A DNA stretch of 55,052 bases. Origin: Mycobacterium sp. shizuoka-1 (GTDB taxonomy: Bacteria; Actinomycetota; Actinomycetes; Mycobacteriales; Mycobacteriaceae). The notes beneath the pieces were generated by a model. It had not been told where the DNA came from. It saw only the letters and a list, made by a program, of their open reading frames with translations, and searched no databases. Each line of letters starts with the position of its first letter. Positions within the stretch are counted from its first letter, which is position 1. Positions 25,057 to 34,409 of this stretch are shown here, one piece after another. The stretch spans positions 873 through 55,924 of the forward strand of contig NZ_BEWG01000033.1 in the NCBI RefSeq assembly GCF_002723835.1, written 5' to 3'. Made by a program: the position numbers and the translations under genes.

Positions 25057-25851
25057 CTAGCGCGGTGCCAGCGCCGCCAGGGTCGCCTCGTGCACCAATC
25101 CGTTGGTGGCGACGGCATTCCCGCCATGCGGACCGGGGCGGCCGGCCAGGTTCGTGAAGCTGCCGCCGGCCTCGCGCACCAGAATGTCCAGCGGAGCCAG
25201 GTCCCAGAGTTTGACCTCCGGCTCGGCGGCGATGTCGACCGCGCCCTCGGCGACCAGGCAGTAGGAGTAGAAGTCGCCGTAGCCGCGCACCCGCCAGACC
25301 GCGTCGGTCAGCTCGACGAACTGCTCGCGCAGCCCGAGGTCGGCCCAGCCGGACAGGCTCGAGAACGACAGGCTGGCCGACGCCAGGTCGGCCACACCCG
25401 AAACCGCCAGCGTGCGCGCCGGTCCGCCGCCGACGCTGGCGAACGCGCCGAGGCCGAGCCCGGCCCACCAGCGACGGTTGAGAGCGGGGGCGCTGATCAC
25501 CCCGACCACCGGCACGCCGTCCTCGAGCAGGGCGATCAGGCTCGCCCACACCGGCACGCCGCGGACGAAGTTCTTGGTGCCGTCGATCGGGTCGATCACC
25601 CACTGCCTGCCCTCGAACGCGGCGGTCCCGCCGTACTCCTCGCCGACAATCGCGTCGTCGGGGCGCTCACGGGACAAGACCGCTCGCAGCTCGGCCTCGA
25701 CGGCCTCGTCGGCATCGGTGACCGGCGTCAGGTCGGGCTTGGTGTCGATCCGCAGATCCAGGGCGCCGAACCGGTCGAGAGTGATCGCGTCGGCCCGGTC
25801 GGCGAGTTCGGTCGCCACCGCCAGGTCTGCCTGCACATCGTGGCCGCTCAC
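25057..25851 (-). CDS. hisN: Histidinol-phosphate phosphatase of the inositol-monophosphatase fold
   Basis: 264 residues from GTG 25851, which overlaps the stop of the tiny ORF upstream (GTGA) and has GAGGGGG five bases before it. IMPase motifs: [13 protein letters not shown], the metal site GEEYGG followed by [15 protein letters not shown], and the second site [18 protein letters not shown]. The M. tuberculosis orthologue next to fadE24 (Rv3137) has been described as histidinol-phosphatase; inositol phosphatase is the alternative. The frame stays open to 25905 through the repeat, but the overlap and Shine-Dalgarno sequence favour 25851. Confidence 0.87.
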   Translation of the reverse strand: MSGHDVQADLAVATELADRADAITLDRFGALDLRIDTKPDLTPVTDADEAVEAELRAVLSRERPDDAIVGEEYGGTAAFEGRQWVIDPIDGTKNFVRGVPVWASLIALLEDGVPVVGVISAPALNRRWWAGLGLGAFASVGGGPARTLAVSGVADLASASLSFSSLSGWADLGLREQFVELTDAVWRVRGYGDFYSYCLVAEGAVDIAAEPEVKLWDLAPLDILVREAGGSFTNLAGRPGPHGGNAVATNGLVHEATLAALAPR

Positions 25852-25916
25852 TGCGCCCCCTCGCAGGCTCGGGTCCGGCATGTCCGCTGTTGTTTCGCTC
25901 CGCACACCTCGCTCAT
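25848..25916 (-). CDS. Tiny coupled ORF 2 upstream of hisN (22 aa)
   Basis: A 22-codon frame beginning [12 protein letters not shown] and ending RACEGAQ. Its ATG overlaps the stop of the preceding tiny ORF (ATGA), and its own TGA overlaps the GTG of hisN. GAGGG lies six bases before the ATG. Three Cys and five basic residues in 22. It could serve as a translational-coupling device rather than make a functional peptide. Confidence 0.55.
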   Translation of the reverse strand: MSEVCGAKQQRTCRTRACEGAQ

Positions 25917-25982
25917 GCCGTGCCCTCGCAGGCTCGGGTCCGGCATGTCCGCTGTTGATTCGCTCCGCACGCGTCGCTCATG
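25858..25982 (-). repeat. MIRU-like tandem repeat, two 60-bp copies with 65-bp period
   Basis: Copies at 25858-25917 and 25923-25982 differ at three or four positions. Each carries, on the minus strand, an ATG, a 22-codon frame and a 3' GAGGG that serves as the Shine-Dalgarno sequence for the next frame. The spacer is five bases. This arrangement keeps the stop/start overlaps intact when a unit is added or lost. Confidence 0.8.
25913..25981 (-). CDS. Tiny coupled ORF 1 upstream of hisN (22 aa)
   Basis: A 22-codon frame beginning [12 protein letters not shown] and ending RACEGTA, nearly the same as the next one. AGGA stands eight bases upstream of ATG 25981, and its TGA overlaps the ATG of ORF 2. 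It starts 23 bases from the divergent membrane-protein gene at 26005. The arrangement recalls mycobacterial interspersed repetitive units, whose short ORFs also overlap their neighbours. Confidence 0.55.
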   Translation of the reverse strand: MSDACGANQQRTCRTRACEGTA

Positions 25983-26004
25983 GCAGCAGTCCTACCATGG
26001 CCGC

Positions 26005-26319
26005 ATGTGGGAATTCGCGGTGCTCTTGCTCATCGTCGGCGCGCTGGTCCTCGTGCTGGGCCCGCGCTTCATGCGCCGCGGCCCGCGTGGCGAGGCCGCG
26101 CAGGGCACTCTGCTGGTGACCGGGGTCAGCCCGCGCCCGGATGCGACCGGCTCGCAGTTCGTCACGATCAGCGGCGTCATCACCGGCCCCACGGTCAGCG
26201 AACATGTGGTGTATCAGCGGATGGCGGTCGACGTGGACAGCTGGCCGACGATGGGCCAGCTCATCCCGGTGGTGTACTCGCCGAAGAATCCGGACAACTG
26301 GTGGTTCGCGCCCAGCTAG
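26005..26319 (+). CDS. Small single-span membrane protein
   Basis: 104 residues from ATG 26005. One N-terminal membrane helix (FAVLLLIVGALVLVLG), a basic stop-transfer segment (RFMRRGPRGE), then a soluble domain with TLLVTGVSPRPDATGSQFVTISGVITGP and a C-terminal YSPKNPDNWWFAP. The soluble part resembles the DUF3592-type small beta domain often reading VVYSPKNPD. Probably anchored with the domain facing the cytoplasm or wall; function unknown. An in-frame start eight bases earlier does not exist. It converges on tetR, overlapping by four bases. Confidence 0.72.
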   Translation: MWEFAVLLLIVGALVLVLGPRFMRRGPRGEAAQGTLLVTGVSPRPDATGSQFVTISGVITGPTVSEHVVYQRMAVDVDSWPTMGQLIPVVYSPKNPDNWWFAPS

Positions 26320-26864
26320 CTCCGCGGCACGTTCACGCACCCCTCGATGATCCGGTCGATCACCGCCAGCAGCCCCTCGTCGAGTTCGGCCCGCGGCTGA
26401 CCGCCGAGCGCGTTGGACATCGCGTGGTGGTAGAGGCCGTCGCCGATCAGCTTGATCGTTCGCGCGACGTCGCGGTCGCCGATGGCCTCGGTGAGTGCGG
26501 TCAGCCACTGGTCGGAGATCATCTCGATCGCCGCCCGTGCCCGTAGATCGCCGGCCTGCTGCAGCCGGGCGACGGCGACCAGGGTGCGGTCCAGCGGGGT
26601 GTCCGCGTAATGCGAGGTGCGGATGTAGTGCCGCGCGGGTCCGTCGGTCGCGCTGCGCATCTTGGCCACGTCGTCGGCGGCCAGGGTGATCAGGCGATCG
26701 CACAGGGCCTCGGCGAGCTGATCCTTGGACGGGAAGTGGTAGAGCAGGCCGCCCTTGGACACCCCGGCCCGTGCGGCCACCGCGTCGAGGGTCGCGTGGC
26801 GCTCCCCGTCGACCGCGAGCGCCTCGGCGTAGGCGTCGAGAATGCGCTCGCGCGAGGTCGTCAT
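26316..26864 (-). CDS. TetR-family regulator of an MFS transporter
   Basis: 182 residues. HTH: RERILDAYAEALAVDGERHATLDAVAARAGVSKGGLLYHFPSKDQLAEAL, the G-G-L-L-Y-H-F version common in efflux regulators. C-terminal domain ends IDRIIEGCVNVPRS. Divergent from the MFS gene; a 26-bp perfect palindrome stands between the two starts, so direct repression of both genes is the obvious model, released by a drug-like ligand. Confidence 0.9.
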   Translation of the reverse strand: MTTSRERILDAYAEALAVDGERHATLDAVAARAGVSKGGLLYHFPSKDQLAEALCDRLITLAADDVAKMRSATDGPARHYIRTSHYADTPLDRTLVAVARLQQAGDLRARAAIEMISDQWLTALTEAIGDRDVARTIKLIGDGLYHHAMSNALGGQPRAELDEGLLAVIDRIIEGCVNVPRS

Positions 26865-26886
26865 CGGCCGAGTTTAATCGGTTTCC

Positions 26887-26912
26887 AACTGTACCGTCTG
26901 GACGGTACAGTT
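26887..26912. promoter_or_regulatory. 26-bp perfect TetR palindrome
   Basis: Arms AACTGTACCGTC and GACGGTACAGTT around TG: 12+2+12 with no mismatch. It lies 23 bases upstream of the tetR ATG and about 44 upstream of the MFS start, and so overlaps both core promoters. Confidence 0.82.
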
Positions 26913-26955
26913 GAGGCGACGTAAAGCACGATGACCGATGAAGGAAGTGATAACC

Positions 26956-28146
26956 GTGCGCGCCTATGTCGAGCTCGTGCGGGTGCCGGGCGTGGTCAAT
27001 GTGACCGCTTCACAGCTGTTCGCACGGCTGCCGCTGGGCATGCTGTCGCTGGCGATCCTGCTCCATGTGCAGGCCCGTACCGGGTCCTACGCAGTGGCAG
27101 GCGCGGTGGTGGCGGCTACCAGCATCGGTGAAGCGCTGGCCATGCCGATGACCGCGCGGCTGCTCGGGCGACTCGGGATGGTCACGACGCTGGTGTCGGC
27201 CGCCGTGCTCAACGGCATCTCCATGCTGGCGCTGGCCTTCGTGCATGCCCCCGCGACCGTCCTGATGGTGCTGGGGTTCTTCATCGGCGCCTCGGTGCCG
27301 CCGCTGCTGCCCGCGGCCCGCGCGCTGTATCCGCAGCTGGTGCCCAGTGACGGGCTGCGGGCCCTGTTCGCGCTGGACACCACCGCCCAGGAACTGATCT
27401 GGGTGATCGGTCCGGTGGCCGCCACGTTCCTGGCGTCGGCGATCTCGACGGCGATCCCGCTGCTGTTCTCGGCGGCGGTCACGGTGGCGGGCACCGTGTG
27501 GTTCCTGCTGAGCGCCCGCCGGCTGCGCCCGACGATCGTGCGCAGCACGGTCGCGTTCGGCCGAGTTCTGGCCAACCCCGCGGTCATCCTGGCCATGGCC
27601 GCCAGCCTGGCGCTGGTTGCGTCGTTCATGGCACTGGAAGTCGGCGTGCTCGCGATGTTCGGCAACCACAACCTCTCCGCCGGTGTGGCGTTGGCCGTGG
27701 CCAGCCTCGGCTCGCTGATCGGTGGCGTGTTCTTCGGACATCGCAGCCTCGGTGTCCGCGGCTTGGCGCTGTCGATGACGGTCGTCGCCGTAGGCACCGC
27801 GCTGTTCGGCATGGTCGACGGCTACGCCATGCAGCTGGCCGCGCTGTTCGCCTCCGGGCTGGGCTTCGCGCCCGCGCTGGCCGCGCTGTACGTGATGGTG
27901 TCCCGCAAGATCGCCCAGAACTCCACCGCCGAGGCGTTCGGCTGGCTCAACAGCGGCGCCCTGGTCGGCGGCGCGCTGGGCACCGCGATCGGCGGCGTGG
28001 TCGTCGACAACTACGGCGCGTTCGCGGTGATCATGGTGTCGGCGGCGCTGGCCCTGACCGCGGCCTGCACCCCGCTGGTGGCGCGGACGCTGGGCCCGGT
28101 CGGCGGGCTGTCCCGTGACCGCGAGCCGGAGACCTGCCAGGTCTGA
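26956..28146 (+). CDS. MFS transporter
   Basis: 396 residues from GTG 26956, which has GGAAG about eight bases upstream; an ATG at 26938 would add six residues. About 12 hydrophobic segments, a basic loop ARLLGRLGM after the second (MFS motif A-like, degenerate), and a second-half loop with SRKIAQNSTAEAFGWLNSG. The architecture matches proton-coupled drug or metabolite efflux proteins. Paired with the divergent tetR through the 26-bp palindrome. The substrate is unknown. Confidence 0.88.
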   Translation: MRAYVELVRVPGVVNVTASQLFARLPLGMLSLAILLHVQARTGSYAVAGAVVAATSIGEALAMPMTARLLGRLGMVTTLVSAAVLNGISMLALAFVHAPATVLMVLGFFIGASVPPLLPAARALYPQLVPSDGLRALFALDTTAQELIWVIGPVAATFLASAISTAIPLLFSAAVTVAGTVWFLLSARRLRPTIVRSTVAFGRVLANPAVILAMAASLALVASFMALEVGVLAMFGNHNLSAGVALAVASLGSLIGGVFFGHRSLGVRGLALSMTVVAVGTALFGMVDGYAMQLAALFASGLGFAPALAALYVMVSRKIAQNSTAEAFGWLNSGALVGGALGTAIGGVVVDNYGAFAVIMVSAALALTAACTPLVARTLGPVGGLSRDREPETCQV

Positions 28147-28149
28147 TCG

Positions 28150-29517
28150 CTACGCGTGGCCGATTCGCAGCAGTTCGGCCACGTTGGCGATCTTCACCCG
28201 CGGCCGGCCGTGCGGTTCGCCGGCCGAGCGCTCGTAGGCGTCGATGGCCTGCCAGTGGTCGTCGGTCACCAACAGTGGCTGGCGCTCCACCAGCCAGCGG
28301 ACCAGCCCGTCGGCGTGCTCGGGTGCGACTTCACGCAACTGCGCCCCGGCGAGGTCGGCGAGCAGGGTGTCGACGGTGTCCTGGGAGTCCTTCTTGTTGG
28401 TGCCGATGATCCCCGACGGGCCACGCTTGATCCAGCCGACCACGTACTCGTTGGGGCTGCCTGCGATGCGGCCGTCTTCGTGCGGGATGGTCCCGGCGCC
28501 CTCGTCGAACGGCAGGCCGGGGACCGGGACGCCCTTGTAGCCCACCGCGCGCACGACCAGCTGGGCGGGCAGCGTCTCGCGCTCGCCGGTGTCCTTGGCG
28601 ACGACCCGGCCGCTCTCGTCGGACACCAGTTCGTTGCGGCCCAGCACGATCTCCTCGACCCGGTCGGTGCCGCGGATCTCGATCGGTGACGTCTGGAAGC
28701 GGAACACGATGCGGCGATGACCGGGGGTGGGCTCCCGCCCGGCGTAGTCGCGCAGGACTTTGATGTTGGCCTTGGCGATCTTGCCGGCCGCTTCGGCGTC
28801 CTCGTCGGTGATGGTGGCCAGGTCCGCCGGGTCGAGCACGACGTCGACGCCCTCGAGCTCGCCGATCTCCCGTAGCTCCAGCGTGGTGATCGCGGACTGC
28901 AGCGGACCCCGGCGGCCCAGGATCACCACCTCCTCGACACCTCGGTCGTGCAGCGACTCCAGCGCATGGTCGGCGATGTCGGTGTTGGCCAGCACGGTGG
29001 GGTCGGTCACCAGGATGCGGGCGACGTCGATCGCGACGTTGCCGTTGCCCACCACGACGGCACGGCCGCTGCTGATGTCGGGCATCATCTCTTCGAAGTG
29101 CGGGTGGGCGTTGTACCAGCCGACGAAGTCGACGGCGGCCACGCTGCCGGCCAACTCCTCACCCGGGATCCGCAGCGCCCGGTCGGACTGGGCGCCGACG
29201 GCGTAGATCACCGCGTCGTAGCGCTGCGCCAGTTCGTCGGCCTGGACGTCCTTGCCCACGGTGATGTTGCCGAAGAAGCGGAACCGCGGATCGGTCGACG
29301 TCTTCTCGAACGTCTTGGAGATCGACTTGATCTTAGGATGGTCCGGCGCCACGCCCGAGCGCACCAAGCCCCACGGGGTGGGCAGCATCTCGAGCATGTC
29401 GACACGCACGTCGGGTCCGCCGTCGGCAACGGAGATGTCGGCGAATTTCAGCAGCGACGCCGCGGCGAAGTATCCCGAAGGTCCCGCACCGACGATCGCG
29501 ACATAGTAAGGACGCAT
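28150..29517 (-). CDS. fprA: NADPH-ferredoxin reductase FprA
   Basis: 455 residues from ATG 29517 (MRPYYVAIVGAGPSGYFAAA), the length of M. tuberculosis FprA. FAD motif GAGPSG at 10-15, LPTPWGLVRSGVAPDHPKIK, the NADP motif VVVGNGNVAIDVARIL and VILGRRGPLQSAITTLELRE, and C-terminal YVVGWIKRGPSGIIGTNKKDS. An adrenodoxin-reductase-like flavoenzyme that feeds electrons from NADPH to ferredoxins, possibly including the P450 partner at 18678. A 5' extension to 29586 is rejected. Divergent from prfB, as in M. tuberculosis. Confidence 0.96.
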   Translation of the reverse strand: MRPYYVAIVGAGPSGYFAAASLLKFADISVADGGPDVRVDMLEMLPTPWGLVRSGVAPDHPKIKSISKTFEKTSTDPRFRFFGNITVGKDVQADELAQRYDAVIYAVGAQSDRALRIPGEELAGSVAAVDFVGWYNAHPHFEEMMPDISSGRAVVVGNGNVAIDVARILVTDPTVLANTDIADHALESLHDRGVEEVVILGRRGPLQSAITTLELREIGELEGVDVVLDPADLATITDEDAEAAGKIAKANIKVLRDYAGREPTPGHRRIVFRFQTSPIEIRGTDRVEEIVLGRNELVSDESGRVVAKDTGERETLPAQLVVRAVGYKGVPVPGLPFDEGAGTIPHEDGRIAGSPNEYVVGWIKRGPSGIIGTNKKDSQDTVDTLLADLAGAQLREVAPEHADGLVRWLVERQPLLVTDDHWQAIDAYERSAGEPHGRPRVKIANVAELLRIGHA

Positions 29518-29711
29518 TCTCGCGCTTTCTGTCCGGACCCGGCCGCGCGCAAGGGGCTGTCGCATCGCAGTCGAGAAGCGCCGCAAGGGGCTGCGCGGCG
29601 CACATCCTGTTACGAAAGTGATGTTAGACGCGCAACCGGCGCACAGGCCCCAGAAGTCTCAGGAGCTGCCGTGGATCACAACGTGTCGCGACGCCGGTAC
29701 CCTGAGGACCC

Positions 29712-30830
29712 GTGGACCTCGATCGTCAGTCAGATATCGCCGCCCTCGATTCCACCTTGACGACGGTGGAACGAGTGCTCGACATCGACGGGCTGCGGGC
29801 CAAGATCGACAAACTCGAGCACGAAGCCGCCGACCCCAACCTGTGGAACGACCAGAGCCACGCCCAGAAGGTCACCAGCGAGCTGTCGCACGCCCAGGGT
29901 GAACTGCGCCGGGTCGAAGGTCTGCGCGCCCGCCTCGAAGACCTCCCGGTGCTGTACGAGCTGGCCGCCGAGGAAGACGGGGCAGGGGGGACCGAAGCGC
30001 TGGCCGAAGCCGACGCCGAACTGAAGTCGCTGCAGGCCGACGTCGAACAGCTGGAGGTCCGGACGCTGCTGTCCGGCGAGTACGACGAGCGCGAGGCGCT
30101 GGTGACCATCCGATCCGGCGCCGGCGGGGTGGATGCCGCCGACTGGGCCGAGATGCTGATGCGGATGTACATCCGCTGGGCCGAGCAACACAAGTATCCG
30201 GTCGAGGTGTTCGACACCTCCTACGCCGAAGAAGCCGGCATCAAGAGCGCGACGTTCGCCGTGCACGCCCCCTACGCCTACGGCACGCTGTCGGTCGAGC
30301 AGGGCACCCACCGTCTGGTGCGCATCAGCCCGTTCGACAACCAGAACCGGCGTCAGACCTCGTTCGCCGATGTCGAGGTGCTGCCGGTCACCGAAACCAC
30401 CGACCACATCGACATTCCCGAGCAGGACGTGCGGGTCGACGTCTACCGCTCCAGCGGCCCGGGCGGACAGTCGGTGAACACCACCGACTCGGCGGTTCGA
30501 CTCACCCACATTCCCACCGGTATCGTCGTGACCTGCCAGAACGAGAAGTCGCAGCTGCAGAACAAGGTGTCGGCGATGCGAGTCCTGCAGGCCAAGCTGC
30601 TCGAACGTAAACGCCAGGAGGAACGCGCCGAGATGGACGCCCTCAAGGGCGACGGCGGCAGTTCCTGGGGCAACCAGATGCGCTCCTACGTTCTGCACCC
30701 CTACCAAATGGTCAAGGATCTGCGGACCGAGTACGAGGTCGGCAATCCCGCGGCGGTACTGGATGGGGACATCGACGGATTCCTGGAGGCGGGGATCCGG
30801 TGGCGCAACCGACGAGATGACGACGACTGA
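29712..30830 (+). CDS. prfB: Peptide chain release factor 2
   Basis: 372 residues from GTG 29712 with GAGG five bases upstream. The codon-recognition motif SPF is at 206-208 and the catalytic GGQ at 251-253 ([14 protein letters not shown]). RF2 reads UGA and UAA and triggers peptidyl-tRNA hydrolysis. No in-frame stop interrupts the early part, so the programmed +1 frameshift of E. coli prfB is absent, as is usual in mycobacteria. It overlaps the start of the mechanosensitive channel gene by 14 bases. Confidence 0.97.
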   Translation: MDLDRQSDIAALDSTLTTVERVLDIDGLRAKIDKLEHEAADPNLWNDQSHAQKVTSELSHAQGELRRVEGLRARLEDLPVLYELAAEEDGAGGTEALAEADAELKSLQADVEQLEVRTLLSGEYDEREALVTIRSGAGGVDAADWAEMLMRMYIRWAEQHKYPVEVFDTSYAEEAGIKSATFAVHAPYAYGTLSVEQGTHRLVRISPFDNQNRRQTSFADVEVLPVTETTDHIDIPEQDVRVDVYRSSGPGGQSVNTTDSAVRLTHIPTGIVVTCQNEKSQLQNKVSAMRVLQAKLLERKRQEERAEMDALKGDGGSSWGNQMRSYVLHPYQMVKDLRTEYEVGNPAAVLDGDIDGFLEAGIRWRNRRDDDD

Positions 30831-31815
30831 TTTCGTGGCTTCGGCCGCGAGAACCGACTATCTGGCGATTGAGTTCTCGAATCGCTGGCACGACTTCTGG
30901 CACGGCACCATCGGCGAGTGGATCCTGACCCGGGGGCTGCGGATCACGCTGCTGGTTCTGGGCGGCCTGCTGGCCGCCCGATTCATCAACTGGTCGGCGC
31001 AGAAGATATCGCGGCGCATCGACGCCGACTTCCGGGAGAGCGACGCGCTGGTCCGCACCGAGAGTGCCAAACACCGCCAGGCCGTCGCCTCGGTGATCTC
31101 CTACGTGGCGATCGCCCTGCTGGCCGTCATGGTGGTCGTCGAGGTCACCGACGTGCTGGCCGTTCCGGTCAGCTCGCTGGTGGCACCGGCGGCGGTGCTG
31201 GGCGCCGCGCTGGGCTTCGGTGCGCAGCGCATCGTGCAGGACCTGCTCTCGGGGTTCTTCATCATCACCGAGAAGCAGTACGGGTTCGGTGACCTGGTCT
31301 CACTGACGGTCGCCGGCATCGCCAAGGAGGCGACCGGCACAGTCGAGGACGTCACGCTGCGGGTGACCAAGCTGCGGTCGTCGGAAGGGGAGGTGCTGAC
31401 GATCCCCAACGGGCAGATCGTCAAGACCCAGAACCTGTCCAAGGACTGGGCGCGGGCCGTCATCGACATCCCGGTGCCGACGGCCGCCGACCTGAATCTG
31501 GTGAACGACGTGCTGCACGGGGTATCAGAGAAGGCGATCGCCGACCCTGGGCTGAAGGACCTGCTTCTGGACGCCCCGCAGCTGATGGGAGTGGAAAGCA
31601 TCGAACTCGACACCGTGAACCTGCGCATGGTGGCGCGCACGCTGCCGGGTAAGCAGTTCGAAGTCGGCCGCAAGCTGCGCGTGCTGGTGATCGCCGCCCT
31701 GGTGCGCGCCGGTATCGCCAGCCCGGCCGACAACTCGCCGGTGGTCGAGGCCATCGTGCACCCGGCGACCGCAGGCGGCGCCGAGGAGACCCAAGGGCCG
31801 GTGACGTCGAAGTGA
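30817..31815 (+). CDS. MscS-type mechanosensitive channel
   Basis: 332 residues from ATG 30817. Three N-terminal membrane segments ([63 protein letters not shown]) followed by the MscS pore-lining and beta-domain pattern [29 protein letters not shown] and [16 protein letters not shown]. Opens under membrane tension to release solutes. It corresponds in position to Rv3104c. It overlaps prfB upstream and the Thr/Pro-rich gene downstream (GTGA), so the block prfB to smpB reads as one operon. Confidence 0.9.
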   Translation: MTTTDFVASAARTDYLAIEFSNRWHDFWHGTIGEWILTRGLRITLLVLGGLLAARFINWSAQKISRRIDADFRESDALVRTESAKHRQAVASVISYVAIALLAVMVVVEVTDVLAVPVSSLVAPAAVLGAALGFGAQRIVQDLLSGFFIITEKQYGFGDLVSLTVAGIAKEATGTVEDVTLRVTKLRSSEGEVLTIPNGQIVKTQNLSKDWARAVIDIPVPTAADLNLVNDVLHGVSEKAIADPGLKDLLLDAPQLMGVESIELDTVNLRMVARTLPGKQFEVGRKLRVLVIAALVRAGIASPADNSPVVEAIVHPATAGGAEETQGPVTSK

Positions 31816-32294
31816 AGCTGACCCCGACGCGCAGAGAAGGCCGCGGCTGGCCCAACTACATCCTGTGGGGGCGCGTCCGCACGTCGACCGCGGCGCTGCT
31901 GGCCGCATTCATCGCGGTGTGGTGGCTGTATGCGACCTACCAGCCGCAGGTGGCGCCGACCGAGGCACCGGCCAATCAGGTGGTGCCGCCGGGCTTCATT
32001 CCCGACCCGTCCTACACGTGGGTGCCGCGCACCGACGTCCGGGATCGCAGCACGACCACCAGGACCACGACGCCGACGACGACCACGACCACCACGACGA
32101 CGGAGACCACCGAACCGAGCACGTCGGAGACCTCCCCGACGTCACCCACCACCCCGACGTCGCCGACGACCACCACGACGCCAGGCCCGGCACCGCTGGA
32201 AATCCCCGGGTTGCCGACCCCGACCACCACGCCGATTCCGACGCCGGCGCCGGGGCAGGGGCCGATGGTCACGCCTGCGGCGCCGACGCAGTAA
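31812..32294 (+). CDS. Thr/Pro-rich membrane-anchored protein
   Basis: 160 residues from GTG 31812. A short basic N-terminus and one membrane helix ([21 protein letters not shown]) lead to an external part that from residue 80 on is almost only Thr, Pro, Ser and Glu with runs of up to nine Thr, ending in [16 protein letters not shown]. Such mucin-like stretches are often O-mannosylated in mycobacteria and span the wall. In M. tuberculosis Rv3103c, a proline-rich protein, holds this place before ftsE. A role near the divisome is only suggested by position. Confidence 0.82.
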   Translation: MKLTPTRREGRGWPNYILWGRVRTSTAALLAAFIAVWWLYATYQPQVAPTEAPANQVVPPGFIPDPSYTWVPRTDVRDRSTTTRTTTPTTTTTTTTTETTEPSTSETSPTSPTTPTSPTTTTTPGPAPLEIPGLPTPTTTPIPTPAPGQGPMVTPAAPTQ

Positions 32295-32334
32295 CCGGCG
32301 CGTCCGGCCCGGACAGCTACACTGGCGTGCCGTG

Positions 32335-33024
32335 ATGATCACCCTTGACCATGTCTCCAAGCAGTACAAGTCGTCGGCGCGGCCCGCCCTCGACAATGTC
32401 AGCGTCAAGATCGACAAGGGTGAGTTCGTGTTCCTGATCGGCCCGTCGGGGTCGGGCAAGTCGACGTTCATGCGCCTGCTGCTGGCCGAGGAAACCCCCA
32501 CCTCCGGCGAGATCCAGGTGTCGAAGTTCCACGTCAACAAGCTCTCCGGCCGCCACATCCCCAAACTGCGCCAGGTGATCGGCTGCGTGTTCCAGGACTT
32601 CCGGCTGCTGCAGCAGAAGACCGTGTTCGAGAACGTGGCCTTCGCGCTGGAGGTGATCGGCAAGAAGCCCGACACCATCAACCGGGTGGTGCCCGAGGTG
32701 CTGGAGATGGTCGGCCTGTCCGGTAAGGCCAACCGGCTGCCGGCCGAGCTGTCCGGCGGCGAGCAGCAGCGGGTGGCGATCGCGCGGGCGTTCGTGAACC
32801 GTCCGCTGGTGCTGCTGGCCGACGAGCCCACCGGCAACCTGGACCCCGAGACCAGCAAGGACATCATGGATCTGCTCGAACGGATCAACCGGACGGGCAC
32901 CACCGTCTTGATGGCCACTCACGACCACCACATCGTCGACTCCATGCGTCAGCGCGTGGTGGAGCTGTCCCTGGGCAGGCTCGTCCGCGATGAGCAGCGT
33001 GGTGTCTACGGAATGGATCGATAA
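32335..33024 (+). CDS. ftsE: Cell division ATPase FtsE
   Basis: 229 residues from ATG 32335 (a GTG one codon earlier is possible). ABC ATPase with Walker [10 protein letters not shown] at 36-44, the Q-loop CVFQDFRLL, signature [14 protein letters not shown], Walker [15 protein letters not shown] and the switch His in MATHDHHI. With FtsX it forms the complex that activates peptidoglycan hydrolases (RipC in mycobacteria) at the septum. The gene abuts ftsX with no gap. TACACT at 32318 could be a -10 element of an internal promoter. Confidence 0.97.
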   Translation: MITLDHVSKQYKSSARPALDNVSVKIDKGEFVFLIGPSGSGKSTFMRLLLAEETPTSGEIQVSKFHVNKLSGRHIPKLRQVIGCVFQDFRLLQQKTVFENVAFALEVIGKKPDTINRVVPEVLEMVGLSGKANRLPAELSGGEQQRVAIARAFVNRPLVLLADEPTGNLDPETSKDIMDLLERINRTGTTVLMATHDHHIVDSMRQRVVELSLGRLVRDEQRGVYGMDR

Positions 33025-33918
33025 GTGCGCTTCGGCTTCCTGATCAACGAGGTCTTCACCGGACTTCGCCGCAACGTCACGATGACCGTGGCGATGATCC
33101 TGACCACCGCGATCTCAATCGGTCTGTTCGGCGGTGGTCTGCTGGTGGTGCGCCTGGCCGACCACTCGCGCACCATCTACCTCGACCGTGTCGAGACCCA
33201 GGTGTTCCTGACCAACGACGTGTCGGCCAACGACCCGACCTGCGACGCCGACCCGTGCAAGGCGCTGCGTACCAAGATCGAGCAGCGCGACGACGTGCGC
33301 TCGGTGCGGTTCCTGAACCGCGACGACGCCTACGACGACGCGATCCGCAAGTTCCCGCAGTACAAGGACGTCGCCAGCAAGGACTCGTTCCCGGCGTCGT
33401 TCATCGTGAAGCTGGACAATCCCGAGCAGCACAAGAACTTCGATGCCGCGATGCAGGGCCAGCCCGGGGTGCTCAACGTGCTCAACCAGAAGGAGCTGAT
33501 CGACCGGCTCTTCGCGGTGCTCGACGGGCTGTCCGCAGCCGCGTTCGCAGTCGCGGTCGTGCAGGCGGTCGGTGCGATCCTGTTGATCGCCAACATGGTT
33601 CAAGTCGCGGCTTACACCAGGCGCACCGAGATCGGGATCATGCGCATGGTGGGCGCGACGCGGTGGTACACCCAGCTGCCGTTCCTGTTGGAGGCGGTGC
33701 TGGCGGCGACGATCGGTGTCGTGATCGCGATCGTCGGCCTGATCGTGGTGCGGGCATTGTTCTTGGAGAACGCGCTCAACCAGTTCTACCAAGCCAATCT
33801 GATCGCCAGGATCGACTACGCCGACATCCTCTACATCTCTCCGATCATGTTCGGCGTGGGCGTGTTGATGGCCGGTCTCACCGGTTACGTCACGCTGCGC
33901 CTCTACGTCCGGAGGTAG
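33025..33918 (+). CDS. ftsX: Cell division membrane protein FtsX
   Basis: 297 residues from GTG 33025. Four membrane segments: [64 protein letters not shown] and [22 protein letters not shown], with an extracellular domain of about 120 residues between the first two that should contact the hydrolase. It contains two Cys (CDADPC) likely to be disulfide-bonded outside the membrane. Its last codons overlap the GGAGG used by smpB. Confidence 0.97.
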   Translation: MRFGFLINEVFTGLRRNVTMTVAMILTTAISIGLFGGGLLVVRLADHSRTIYLDRVETQVFLTNDVSANDPTCDADPCKALRTKIEQRDDVRSVRFLNRDDAYDDAIRKFPQYKDVASKDSFPASFIVKLDNPEQHKNFDAAMQGQPGVLNVLNQKELIDRLFAVLDGLSAAAFAVAVVQAVGAILLIANMVQVAAYTRRTEIGIMRMVGATRWYTQLPFLLEAVLAATIGVVIAIVGLIVVRALFLENALNQFYQANLIARIDYADILYISPIMFGVGVLMAGLTGYVTLRLYVRR

Positions 33919-33920
33919 CG

Positions 33921-34409
33921 GTGGCCAAGAACCCGGACAAGAAACCCGACCACAAGGTCGTGGCCACCAATCGCAAGGCGCGCCACAACTATTCGATCCT
34001 GGACACCTACGAGTGCGGTGTCGTGCTGCAGGGCACCGAGGTCAAGAGCCTTCGGGAGGGCCATGCGTCGCTGGCCGACGCGTTCGCGACCGTCGACGAC
34101 GGCGAGATCTGGTTGCGCAACCTGCACATCCCGGAGTATCACCACGGCACCTGGACCAACCATGCGCCGCGGCGCAACCGCAAGCTGCTGCTGCACCGCA
34201 GCCAGATCGACACGCTGGTGGGCAAGATCCGCGACGGCAACCTGACCCTGGTGCCGCTGTCGCTGTACTTCTCCGACGGCAAGGTGAAGGTCGAACTGGC
34301 GTTGGCGCGCGGTAAGCAGGCCCACGACAAGCGCCAGGACCTGGCCCGCCGCGACGCGCAGCGTGAGGTGATCCGCGAGCTCGGCCGCCGGGTCAAGGGC
34401 AAGTTCTGA
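33921..34409 (+). CDS. smpB: SsrA-binding protein SmpB
   Basis: 162 residues from GTG 33921, with GGAGG ten bases upstream. SmpB core: [55 protein letters not shown] and the basic tail [21 protein letters not shown] that enters the decoding site during trans-translation. Its RNA partner, tmRNA, is only 4 kb downstream at 38399. The terminal TGA appears to overlap a CTG start of the next gene. Confidence 0.97.
   Translation: MAKNPDKKPDHKVVATNRKARHNYSILDTYECGVVLQGTEVKSLREGHASLADAFATVDDGEIWLRNLHIPEYHHGTWTNHAPRRNRKLLLHRSQIDTLVGKIRDGNLTLVPLSLYFSDGKVKVELALARGKQAHDKRQDLARRDAQREVIRELGRRVKGKF

Noticed and set aside
29712..29850. Possible programmed frameshift in prfB
   Set aside because: The early frame has no in-frame TGA; the gene is continuous, as in other mycobacteria.
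31996..32272. Val/Gly-rich minus frames opposite the Thr/Pro-rich gene
   Set aside because: Antisense of ACC/ACG repeats gives poly-Val/Gly; an artefact of the repeat.
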